Shown here: in pieces, positions 10,949 to 18,884 of the stretch
How the letters are laid out: each line of letters starts with the position of its first letter
Numbering within the stretch: position 1 is the stretch's first letter
From: Hartmannibacter diazotrophicus
GTDB taxonomy: Bacteria > Pseudomonadota > Alphaproteobacteria > Rhizobiales > Pleomorphomonadaceae
Assembly (NCBI RefSeq): GCF_900231165.1
Contig: NZ_LT960614.1
Span: forward strand, 2,540,550 to 2,604,549
Direction: 5' to 3'
Length of the DNA stretch: 64,000 bases
Program-made: the position numbers and the translations under genes
The notes under the pieces: model-generated
Told to the model about the DNA's origin: nothing
Seen by the model: only the letters and a program-made list of their open reading frames with translations
The model's database searches: none

Positions 10949-13171
10949 ATGATGCGCATAGACGATCTGATCGCCCAGATGACGCTTGAGGAGAAGATCG
11001 GCCAGTTGAACCTTGCAACGCCGGGCGGGGAGACACTGACGGGCGCCGTCGCCAACCAGGACGTGGCGCGCAAGGTGCTGGAAGGCAGCATCGGCAGCAT
11101 CTTCGGCGTCAAGAGTCTCGCGACCATGCGGGCGTTCCAGGATCTGGCGATGCGCACGCGCCTCAAGATCCCGCTGATGTTCGCCGAGGATGTCATCCAC
11201 GGTTACCGGACGGTCTTTCCAGTGCCACTGGGGCTTGCGGCGAGCTTCGACATGGACCTCGTCGAGAAGACCGCCCGTGTCGCGGCGGTCGAGGCCGCGG
11301 TCATGGGTATCGACCAGACCTATGCGCCGATGATCGACATCGGCCGCGATCCGCGCTGGGGACGCGTCGCCGAATGTCCCGGCGAGGATCCCTATCTCGC
11401 GGCCCGCCTGGCCGAAGCCCAGGTTCGGGGGTTTCAGGGCAACGATCTCACAAGCCCTGATGCTGTGATGGCCTGCCTGAAGCATTTCGTCGGCTATGGT
11501 GCGGCGGAGGGCGGGCGCGACTACGACAGCGCCGACATGAGCCCGGCCAGGCTGCACGATGTCTATCTCGCCTCCTTCAAGGCCGGCGTCGCGGCTGGCG
11601 CCGGCAGCGTCATGGCCGCGTTCAACACCCTGAACGGCATCCCCATGCACGCCAATCGCACGCTCATCCGCGACGTGCTGCAAAAGGGCTATGGCTTCGA
11701 TGGCCTCGTCGTGGCCGACTACACCGGCATCATGGAACTCGTCCCGCACGGCGTTGCGGAGGACCTCGCCGCGGCGGCAGTCCTCGGCATCGAGGCAGGC
11801 GTCGATTTCGACATGGTGAGCGAGGCCTATGTCTCGCATCTTGCCGACGCGGTGGCGGAAGAACGCATCGACGTCGCCCTGATCGACGAAGCCTGCCGGC
11901 GCGTTCTTGAAGCCAAGGAAAAACTCGGCCTCTTCGACGATCCATACCGTCGGATGGCTGGCGACCCCGACAAGGTGCTGCTGGCACCGGGCCACCGCGA
12001 ACTCGCCCGGCGGGCCGTGGCCGAAAGCTGCGTTCTCCTTCAGAACGAGGCGGCGGTCCTGCCGCTGGCCGAGGGCAGCCGCATTGCGCTCATCGGACCG
12101 CTTGCCGACGATCTCGTCAACATGAACGGTACCTGGGCCGTGTCCGGCCTTGCCAAGGACGCGGTGACCGTCCGCTCCGCCATGGAAGCCCGCTGCGACC
12201 TCTCCTTCGCGCGCGGCACCAACATCACCGACGATCCGGCGCTCGCCGACCGGCTCAACGTCCACGACAGGGGCACCCCGTCCGCCTCGATTGATCAGCG
12301 CTCGCCGAAGGAACTGATTGCCGAGGCGACCGCCGTTGCCGCCAAGGCCGACGCCATTGTCGCGGTGCTCGGGGAATCGAAGGAATATTCGGGCGAATCC
12401 TCATCCCGCGTCGACCTCCGCCTGTCCGCCGGCCAGATCGCCTTGCTGAAAGCGCTCAGAAGCCTCGGCAAGCCGCTCGTCGCCGTGGTCCTGACTGGCC
12501 GCCCCCTCGTGCTGACCGACGTTGCCGACCTCTGCGACGCGCTTTTGATTGGTTGGTTCGGCGGCACGGAAACCGGCAACGGCCTCGCCGATGTTCTCTT
12601 CGGAACGGCCGATCCCGGTGGACGTCTGCCGGCAACCTTCCCCTGGGCCGAGGGCCAGGTTCCGCTGACCTATGCCCACCTGCCGACGGGGCGCCCCTTC
12701 ACGGGCAAGTTCGAGAAGTTCCGCACCGGCTATCTCGATATCCCCGACGGCCAGCCGCACAACGACGGCCTCTTCGGCTTCGGCGCCGGCCTTTCCTACA
12801 CGACCTTCGATTTCACGCACCCGGCCGTGGAGCGTTCCGCTCTGAAGAGCACAGAGGATCGTCTCCGCGTTAGCGTCGAGGTGGAAAACACCGGCGCCCG
12901 CAGCGGCTCGACCGTGGTTCAACTCTACGTCAGCGATCCGGTCGCGAGCCGCTCAAGGCCCGTTCGCGAACTCAAGGGGTTCGAGAAGGTCCGGCTCGAA
13001 CCGCACACACGAACGACCGTCCATTTCGAACTCTCCGCGGACGATCTGTCCTTTTCGACGGCGGAAACGGTCACCGACCTTTCCTGGACCTTCGAACCCG
13101 GCAAGTTCATTCTCTCCACGGGCCCCAATTCGCGCGACCTGCAGCACATCGACATCGACTGGCAGGCCTGA
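10949..13171 (+). CDS. bglX: Glycoside hydrolase family 3 beta-glucosidase
   Basis: A 740-residue GH3 enzyme that removes beta-linked glucose from oligosaccharides. It opens with MTLEEKIGQ (residues 10-18). The catalytic nucleophile is Asp257 in VVADYTG, after KHFVGYG and the AFNTLNG strand. The alpha/beta sandwich domain and a C-terminal fibronectin III-like domain (ending in FILSTGPNSRD) complete the BglX architecture. Unlike E. coli BglX, which is periplasmic, no signal peptide is seen, so the enzyme should act in the cytosol on imported sugars. It lies 14 bases before the glycoamylase-like gene. The symbol is by family; linkage specificity is not shown. Confidence 0.9.
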   Translation: MMRIDDLIAQMTLEEKIGQLNLATPGGETLTGAVANQDVARKVLEGSIGSIFGVKSLATMRAFQDLAMRTRLKIPLMFAEDVIHGYRTVFPVPLGLAASFDMDLVEKTARVAAVEAAVMGIDQTYAPMIDIGRDPRWGRVAECPGEDPYLAARLAEAQVRGFQGNDLTSPDAVMACLKHFVGYGAAEGGRDYDSADMSPARLHDVYLASFKAGVAAGAGSVMAAFNTLNGIPMHANRTLIRDVLQKGYGFDGLVVADYTGIMELVPHGVAEDLAAAAVLGIEAGVDFDMVSEAYVSHLADAVAEERIDVALIDEACRRVLEAKEKLGLFDDPYRRMAGDPDKVLLAPGHRELARRAVAESCVLLQNEAAVLPLAEGSRIALIGPLADDLVNMNGTWAVSGLAKDAVTVRSAMEARCDLSFARGTNITDDPALADRLNVHDRGTPSASIDQRSPKELIAEATAVAAKADAIVAVLGESKEYSGESSSRVDLRLSAGQIALLKALRSLGKPLVAVVLTGRPLVLTDVADLCDALLIGWFGGTETGNGLADVLFGTADPGGRLPATFPWAEGQVPLTYAHLPTGRPFTGKFEKFRTGYLDIPDGQPHNDGLFGFGAGLSYTTFDFTHPAVERSALKSTEDRLRVSVEVENTGARSGSTVVQLYVSDPVASRSRPVRELKGFEKVRLEPHTRTTVHFELSADDLSFSTAETVTDLSWTFEPGKFILSTGPNSRDLQHIDIDWQA

Positions 13172-13185
13172 GCAAGGACCGTTTT

Positions 13186-14430
13186 ATGCTTTCCGACGAA
13201 GAACTGCTCGACAAGGTGCAGGCCGGCACGTTGCGCTACTTCACCGATTTCGCCCATCCGGTCAGCGGCATGGCGCGCGAGCGCAGCAACGACGCCTTTG
13301 ACTCCTACAAGGCCGCAGACACGGTCACGAGCGGCGGCACCGGCTTCGGCATCATGGCAATGATCGCCGGCACGGAGCGAGGCTTCATACCGCGACCGGA
13401 GCTTGTCGAGCGCCTCACTCGCATCGTCGATTTTCTGGAAACGAAGGCCGAGCGTTTCCATGGTGCCTTTTCCCATTTCATCGACGGCGAGACGGGCAGG
13501 GTGATCCCGTTTTCGGAAAAGGACGATGGCGGCGATCTCGTCGAGACGTCCTTCCTGATTGCAGGCTTGCTGGCCGCACGCGAATATCTTGGCGCCGACG
13601 AAGCCGACTTGCGCGCGGCGATCGACCGGATCTGGCATGCGGTCGAATGGGACCACTATCTTCGGGCCGACGGAGCCTTGCTCTGGCACTTCAGCCCCCG
13701 GCACGGCTTTGCCATCAATCTGCCGATCGCCGGCTGGAACGAATGCCTGATCACGCACCTTTTGGCCGCAGCATCGCCGACCCATGGCATCGGCCCGGCG
13801 AGCTACCATGGCTCGTGGGCGAAGGGGAACGACTTCGTCAACGGCCGCACCTATAACGGCATCACCCTGCCGCTCGGCCCGGAGAAGGGCGGTCCGCTGT
13901 TCTTTTCCCACTATTCCTTCCTCGGCCTCGATCCACGGGGTCTCAAGGACGTCTACGCGGATTACTGGGAGCAGAACGTCGCCCACACGCGGATCAACCA
14001 CGCTCACTGCGTGACGAATCCGTTGAATCACGGCGGTTACGGCAAGGATTGCTGGGGCCTGACCGCAAGCGACGACCCAAAGGGCTACGACGCCCATTCG
14101 CCGACGAACGACGATGGCGTGATCACGCCGACGGCGGCCCTGTCCGCCTTTCCCTATCTGCCGCAAGCGTCCATGCGCGCCCTGCGCCATTTTCATGACG
14201 CGCGGGGCAACGATCTCTGGCGCGACCTCGGCTTTGCCGATGCCTTCCATCCCGGCACCGGTTGGGTCGCCGAAAGCCATCTCGCCATCGATCAGGGCCC
14301 GATCGTCGTGATGATCGAGAACCATCGCTCCGGGTTGCTCTGGAACCTCTTCATGCGGAACCCGGATGTGCAGGCGGGCCTCCGGCTGCTCGGCTTCGAA
14401 AGCCCCTGGATCGAGACCGTGTCAGTCTGA
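13186..14430 (+). CDS. Glycoamylase-like (GH144-type) glucan hydrolase
   Basis: A 414-residue (alpha/alpha)6-type protein of the 'glycoamylase' domain family. The same fold occurs in NdvB/Cgs cyclic beta-1,2-glucan synthases and in GH144 endo-beta-1,2-glucanases. Visible markers include the N-terminal TLRYFTDFAHP, SGGTGFG, HYSFLGLDPRG and a C-terminal WVAESHLAIDQGP. No signal peptide is present, whereas described GH144 enzymes are often secreted. It follows the GH3 gene by 14 bases on the same strand, so an operon is likely, and its last 9 bases overlap the end of the convergent GH15 gene. Activity on beta-1,2-glucan is inferred from family and neighbours, not shown. Confidence 0.82.
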   Translation: MLSDEELLDKVQAGTLRYFTDFAHPVSGMARERSNDAFDSYKAADTVTSGGTGFGIMAMIAGTERGFIPRPELVERLTRIVDFLETKAERFHGAFSHFIDGETGRVIPFSEKDDGGDLVETSFLIAGLLAAREYLGADEADLRAAIDRIWHAVEWDHYLRADGALLWHFSPRHGFAINLPIAGWNECLITHLLAAASPTHGIGPASYHGSWAKGNDFVNGRTYNGITLPLGPEKGGPLFFSHYSFLGLDPRGLKDVYADYWEQNVAHTRINHAHCVTNPLNHGGYGKDCWGLTASDDPKGYDAHSPTNDDGVITPTAALSAFPYLPQASMRALRHFHDARGNDLWRDLGFADAFHPGTGWVAESHLAIDQGPIVVMIENHRSGLLWNLFMRNPDVQAGLRLLGFESPWIETVSV

Positions 14431-15771
14431 GGCAAGCGCCTCGCGCCGAGCGCTGGCGGCGGCCAGAAATGCCGCATAGCTCCACGTCAGATGCCGTGCC
14501 GAAAGCGGCTCGCCGGTCGCCCGGTCGATTTGTTCCGACATCGCCCCGTCTTCGGGGATGAAGCGGCGGCAGGCCGCGACGATAGCATCGCCCTGACTGA
14601 GACGTTCCGTCCGTTCTGCGCCGGAGGCTCGGCGATAGTGATATTCGGCCAGCGCCAGCGACGTCGCAAACCAGGGATTGCCGCCGAAATAGCGGTCATG
14701 AAGACTGCGCCCAATCAGCGGTCCCTCGCCATCCGGCAATGTCGCATTGATCGGGTAGAGGTTCGAAAACATCTCCGTCAGCACCTCGACGATCCGTTCC
14801 ACGCGGGCGTCCGAAAGACTCCAGTCGCCGTCCGGCAGATCGGCATGCAGCGCGGCCATCAGGATATTCGTGTCGACAGCCTCCGCTGGCGTTGCGGGAT
14901 CCATCGCCCCATGCGCCATCTGGATGCTGAGTTCGTCGTTCCAGAGCGAGGTCAGAGCAGCCTGTGCTTCGTCGATCGCCTCCTGAAGGCCGGCCATGGC
15001 AAACGCATCGCCGAGAAGATCGAGCAGCTTCCGCCCGTGTTCCAAGGCACCGATCTGGCAGATCAGCGTGAAACTGTGCAGCGTGTGCTCATTGTCCTCT
15101 TCCCACGGCCCGATGCACGGCTTGCCGGCATGGCGGATCGTGAACTCGAGGTCGCCCTGCAGAATGGCGAGGAGATCGGTCGCGATCGGCTCGCCCCGCT
15201 CCAGCAACAATCCCGCATGACGCGCCAGCGTCAGGGCGCGAAGGGCAGGGCCATCGTATTGCGGCCGGGCCCAGCGTTGCAGATCGGGTGTGCCGTCCGG
15301 ATTGAAGCGCGGCTCGCCCGGCAGATTGAACGCATCGAGGCGAGCCAGTTCCTCGTCGGGACGGACGAATTTCAGGCAATCCTCGCGTGTCGAGGGACGG
15401 ATCGGATTGGGAACGAAGGCATTGCCGTCAATTCGGGTCGTCCCGAGGCTGAAGGCGACATAGTCGTCGAACGCGCTCCGAAAATCGAACGCATCGGCCT
15501 CCGTGCCGGTAAAGCCGAGATGGCTGACTTCCTCCATCACGATCGCCGCATCGCGCGTCCAGTGATAGAAATAGTCCGGCTCCGGGTCCCAATGCGCGGA
15601 GACGGGCGAGGCGAGCACCGTGCCGGGCAGGGGACTCACCTGCTGGCCGAACTCCGGTCGTTCATGAACGAGATCCGTGCGCGACAGGCTCCGCGTCAGG
15701 TAGCCGGCGCATCGCCGTTCCTGCACCGCGATCCAGTCGCCGAGCGGCAGCGAATCGTCCTGCTTGCTCAT
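14422..15771 (-). CDS. Glycoside hydrolase family 15 (glucoamylase-like) protein
   Basis: A 449-residue GH15 protein; this inverting family includes glucoamylases, trehalases and dextran hydrolases. YFYHWTRDAA (68-77) is the conserved substrate-site motif. The putative general acid is in GPWEEDNEH (Glu224 or Glu225). The putative general base is Glu413 in AMSEQIDRATGEPLS, followed by the family ending LTWSYAAFL. No signal peptide is seen. A longer frame reaches 16017 but lies wholly inside the upstream hydrolase gene; ATG 15771 overlaps that gene's stop by 4 bases (ATGA), so the pair is an operon. It faces the GH3/GH144-like genes tail to tail. Confidence 0.88.
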   Translation of the reverse strand: MSKQDDSLPLGDWIAVQERRCAGYLTRSLSRTDLVHERPEFGQQVSPLPGTVLASPVSAHWDPEPDYFYHWTRDAAIVMEEVSHLGFTGTEADAFDFRSAFDDYVAFSLGTTRIDGNAFVPNPIRPSTREDCLKFVRPDEELARLDAFNLPGEPRFNPDGTPDLQRWARPQYDGPALRALTLARHAGLLLERGEPIATDLLAILQGDLEFTIRHAGKPCIGPWEEDNEHTLHSFTLICQIGALEHGRKLLDLLGDAFAMAGLQEAIDEAQAALTSLWNDELSIQMAHGAMDPATPAEAVDTNILMAALHADLPDGDWSLSDARVERIVEVLTEMFSNLYPINATLPDGEGPLIGRSLHDRYFGGNPWFATSLALAEYHYRRASGAERTERLSQGDAIVAACRRFIPEDGAMSEQIDRATGEPLSARHLTWSYAAFLAAASARREALASD

Positions 15772-16556
15772 GACGTTGCGACCGTCGCAACGGTCGCCTC
15801 CAGAACGTCGAGAGCGCCCGCGATGAAGCCCTCCGACGTCTTGCCTTCCATGCAGTGGTCGGCCTCCGGCATCACGATGTAGCAGACGCCACGCGGCAGA
15901 AGATCGAAGAGTTCCTTGCAGTTGCGAGCCGGCACGATCCGGTCCTTGGCACCGGAGAGAATGGCGGTCGGAAAGGTGAACCGTGCGGCTTGTGGCAGGA
16001 TGTCGTGCCGGGGCCACTCGGTCGCCGCCTTCGGCAGTTCTCGTGCGAGAACCTCAAGCGCGTCCGGCGCAAGCGCGCGCCGCGCCTCGATCTGGCGGGC
16101 CCCGCTGGTAAACGTCGAAACGAGCATCAGATGGTCGAGCCGTCCACCAAGGTCGCCAATCGCAAGCTGGCTAGCGACGTAACCACCCATGCTGTGGCCG
16201 GCAAGCGCCATCCGGTCGATCTGCCAGCGCGCGCGGGCGGCATGCTCAAGAGCCCAACGCAAGGCCCTGCGACCGTCGCGCACCTGCATCGAAATCGTGA
16301 AGTCGGAGCCGGTTCCGGCGCTGTCGTTCCAGTCCGATCCGCAGAGATTCGGCGCCACCACGCGGTAGCCGCGCCGAAGATAGGGCCTCAGCAACCGCAC
16401 CATATGCGGCGCATCGCCCGATCCGTTCCGGCCATGGAAGACGACGGCGAGGCTGGTCGCCGGCCGGTCCGTGGGCTCGAAAACGGTCATGGTCATGCGC
16501 GCATCCGCACCTGCCGCGTCGTCCTGGGTGCCGATTGAAAACGTGGCCGCGGGCAT
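15768..16556 (-). CDS. Alpha/beta hydrolase, possible dienelactone-hydrolase-like or esterase
   Basis: A 262-residue alpha/beta hydrolase with the oxyanion motif HGRNGSG near residue 41, the nucleophile elbow GHSMGGY (Ser122), the acid in SGAKDRIVP and the catalytic His in EADHCMEG. A longer frame reaches 16616, but the added 20 residues look unrelated; ATG 16556 is preferred. It is co-transcribed with the GH15 gene (4-base overlap), so it may remove ester groups from the same carbohydrate, such as acyl decorations on a glucan. That role is inference; esterase, thioesterase or C-C hydrolase activity all fit the fold. Confidence 0.8.
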   Translation of the reverse strand: MPAATFSIGTQDDAAGADARMTMTVFEPTDRPATSLAVVFHGRNGSGDAPHMVRLLRPYLRRGYRVVAPNLCGSDWNDSAGTGSDFTISMQVRDGRRALRWALEHAARARWQIDRMALAGHSMGGYVASQLAIGDLGGRLDHLMLVSTFTSGARQIEARRALAPDALEVLARELPKAATEWPRHDILPQAARFTFPTAILSGAKDRIVPARNCKELFDLLPRGVCYIVMPEADHCMEGKTSEGFIAGALDVLEATVATVATS

Positions 16557-16857
16557 CGTCCAATATTTCCCTGCCTCTGAAGCACCGGACCGAAAAATGC
16601 CGAACGGTCCCCGCAAAATCCAATGCTGAAATGCACAGCCGTAACAGTGCGCAGGGCGTGCCTTGCGCAGATTGCCGCGACGGATGGCAAATCGCCATCA
16701 CACAGCATTGCCAACGCGTGCCACGGCGATGCGTCGCAATCAAGACGATCTTCGCGGTGGGCGTCGGCACGCTCTGAATCGGCTTGAAAAATCGGCCCGG
16801 ACCAGACATGGTCTGCCGGCTTCCTGGCGGGTGCCCCGATGCGGCACCGACCGGGCT
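16557..16857. other. Intergenic region before tRNA-Ser
   Basis: About 300 bases hold the divergent promoters of the hydrolase/GH15 operon (minus) and the tRNA (plus). A TTGAAA hexamer at 16784-16789 could serve as a -35 element for the tRNA, but the matching -10 is weak. No gene is seen. Confidence 0.3.
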
Positions 16858-16947
16858 GGAAGGGTGGCCGAGCGGTTTAAGGCACCGGTCTTGAAAACCG
16901 GCGTGGGTGCAAGCCCACCGTGGGTTCGAATCCCACCCCTTCCGCCA
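16858..16947 (+). tRNA. tRNA-Ser (anticodon UGA)
   Basis: A 90-base class II tRNA. The 7-bp acceptor stem pairs GGAAGGG with CCCTTCC, followed by discriminator G and an encoded CCA at 16945-16947. The anticodon stem CCGGT/ACCGG encloses loop CTTGAAA, giving anticodon TGA. The long variable arm (GTGGGTGCAAGCCCAC) is typical of tRNA-Ser, and the T-arm has GGTTCGAATCC. No integrase or direct repeat of the 3' end is visible nearby. Confidence 0.97.
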
Positions 16948-17134
16948 TTCCAGCCGATTCCGCGACGCAGTCCAGCATCTCGCGAATGCCCGCTTCTCCC
17001 CATGGAGACGCCGCCATCCAACGCTAGGCCGCCGCTTTTCATGCCCTTCCGACGCAACCATGATTTGGGTCAAGGCATCAGGCGCGCTGCTGGTGCGATG
17101 ATGCCCGCATGGAAAGGCAAGGAAGGGCTGCCGC

Positions 17135-18202
17135 ATGAGCGCCGAGACAATCAACGCGCAAGATCATGAGCGGAAACACGCGCCGACATGGGCATGGGTC
17201 AGCGGCATGGTTGTCGCGCTCGCCGCATGGGCCCTTGTCTACAGCCAGCTTGTTCCGTTCTCGGAATGGCTGGTCGCGCAACTCCCGGTGGATCGGGCCA
17301 GCCATCTTGGCGGGGCGCTTTCGTTCTTCTTCTATGACACGCCGAAGGTCATCCTACTGCTGACACTGATCGTCTTCGCCATGGGCGTCGTGCGCAGCTA
17401 TTTCTCGCCGGAAAAGACACGGGCGCTGCTGGCCGGAAAGAACGAAGGCGTCGGCAACGTGATGGCCGCCGGCCTCGGCGTCCTGACGCCGTTCTGCTCC
17501 TGCTCGGCCGTCCCCCTGTTCATCGGCTTCGTCTCCGCCGGCATTCCGCTCGGCGTCACCTTCTCCTTTCTGATTGCCGCACCGATGGTGAACGAGGTCG
17601 CGCTTGGCCTCCTGTTCGGTCTGGTCGGCTGGCAGGTCGCGCTTACCTATCTCGGCTTTGGCCTCGGCGTCGCCATCGTCGCCGGTTGGGTGATCGGCCG
17701 CCTGAAACTGGAGGGATGGCTGCAGGACTGGGTGAAGGACATCCATGCCGGCAGCGGCGTCGTGATTCCGGACGAAGACCTGACCTTTATCGACCGCATC
17801 AGGCTCGGCCTCGACGCCATGAAGGACATCGTCGGCAGGGTCTGGATCTGGATCATCCTCGGCATCGCGGCCGGCGCTCTCATTCACGGATATGTGCCGG
17901 CCGACCTGATGGTTCGGATCATGGGGGCGGATGCCTGGTGGTCTGTGCCGGCGGCGGTTCTGATCGGCATTCCCATGTACACCAACGCTGCCGGCGTCAT
18001 CCCCATCGTCGAGGCGTTGCTCGGCAAGGGCGCAGCCCTCGGCACGACGCTCGCCTTCATGATGTCGGTCATCGCCCTGTCGCTTCCGGAAATGATCATC
18101 CTGCGCAAGGTCCTGACCTTGAAGCTGATTGCCGTCTTTCTGGGCGTGGTCGGCACCGGAATTCTGGCCGTCGGCTTTCTCTTCAACATGCTCTTCCACT
18201 GA
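17135..18202 (+). CDS. Permease of the ArsP/DUF318 family
   Basis: A 355-residue inner-membrane protein with about eight hydrophobic segments. The conserved LTPFCSCSAVPLF motif (residues 117-129, Cys121 and Cys123) marks the ArsP_1 permease family. A characterised member exports trivalent organoarsenicals, and the two cysteines are thought to bind the metalloid. GIPMYTNAAG is the matching motif in the second half. It is followed after 21 bases by a small thioredoxin-like protein, a common partner. No ArsR-type regulator is visible beside it, so arsenic control is not supported here. The cargo could be another soft metal or thiol-linked compound. Confidence 0.87.
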   Translation: MSAETINAQDHERKHAPTWAWVSGMVVALAAWALVYSQLVPFSEWLVAQLPVDRASHLGGALSFFFYDTPKVILLLTLIVFAMGVVRSYFSPEKTRALLAGKNEGVGNVMAAGLGVLTPFCSCSAVPLFIGFVSAGIPLGVTFSFLIAAPMVNEVALGLLFGLVGWQVALTYLGFGLGVAIVAGWVIGRLKLEGWLQDWVKDIHAGSGVVIPDEDLTFIDRIRLGLDAMKDIVGRVWIWIILGIAAGALIHGYVPADLMVRIMGADAWWSVPAAVLIGIPMYTNAAGVIPIVEALLGKGAALGTTLAFMMSVIALSLPEMIILRKVLTLKLIAVFLGVVGTGILAVGFLFNMLFH

Positions 18203-18223
18203 CATCCCAAAGGAACGCGAAAG

Positions 18224-18460
18224 ATGAAGGACGTCAAAGTGCTCGGCCCGGGCTGCAAGCGTTGCGAGGCCACGGAAACGATGGTGAGAGAAGCCGCCGC
18301 GAAGCTCGGCATCGACGTCAAGGTCGAAAAGGTCACCGACTATGCCGAGATCGCACGTTACGGCATCGCCTCGACGCCCGGCATCGTCATCGACGAGAAG
18401 GTCGTCCATGCCGGCGGGCTGCCGAAGGAAGAGGCGCTGGAGAAATGGCTGGAAGCGTGA
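18224..18460 (+). CDS. Small thioredoxin-fold (redox-active disulfide) protein
   Basis: A 78-residue glutaredoxin/thioredoxin-fold protein with the redox motif GPGCKRC (Cys11, Cys14) after the first strand and the cis-Pro segment STPGIVID in the second half. It belongs to the 'redox-active disulfide protein 2' group usually encoded beside ArsP-type permeases. Here it lies 21 bases after that permease, with AAAGGAACG as ribosome site. A role in handing a thiol-bound substrate to the permease, or keeping its cysteines reduced, is inferred from this pairing. It has no signal peptide, so it is cytosolic. Confidence 0.88.
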   Translation: MKDVKVLGPGCKRCEATETMVREAAAKLGIDVKVEKVTDYAEIARYGIASTPGIVIDEKVVHAGGLPKEEALEKWLEA

Positions 18461-18884
18461 CCTCTTGATCCTGAGGGAGGCGGAGCGCATGGCAGTAAAC
18501 CAGCGACCGGATCAACGTCCGGTCGTTACCGCAAGGATGCCGCCCAGCGCACATCGAAGCCCTGAGCCGGAGACGATCGCAAGCGGCCGTTGCACCGGTA
18601 GAACCGATCCTCGGCATTCACGAACGCCCGTCAGATCTCCCGGCGAAGGCTCAGAACATCCGTCAAAGTCTCCGACTTTAGGCTGACATCTGCCCCAAAA
18701 CCCCAACAAAACGCCGCAAAGCGAAATCTGGCGCCTAGTCGGCATCTCGACAGGACGGGGCGGATATGGGAGCAGAACAGAAACGGGCACGCGATCGTTG
18801 TCAGCGCCCGTCTGCGGGCAATCCCCCGACAACGACGACCAAAACAACCCTGTTCTCAAGACTGAGATGCGGAGGACGTCTCCC
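18461..18884. other. Intergenic region with a perfect 8-bp hairpin
   Basis: About 420 bases before the CoA-transferase start. An 8-bp perfect inverted repeat with a 6-base loop lies at 18504-18525, 44 bases past the thioredoxin-like gene. It lacks a T-run, so it could be a Rho-assisted terminator or an operator. The strong ribosome site of the next gene is at 18871-18876. No gene is seen. Confidence 0.4.

Noticed and set aside
9477-11036. Long minus-strand open frame opposite the ABC exporter
   Set aside because: It lies mostly inside a gene with clear Walker A, signature and Walker B motifs on the other strand; its own translation is Arg/Gly-rich.
14491-15882. 463-codon plus-strand frame opposite the GH15 gene
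   Set aside because: The minus-strand GH15 reading has family motifs and a coupled start; the plus reading has none.
16858-16947. tRNA-Ser as an integration site for a genomic island
   Set aside because: No integrase, no repeat of the tRNA 3' end and no change in gene content follow it.
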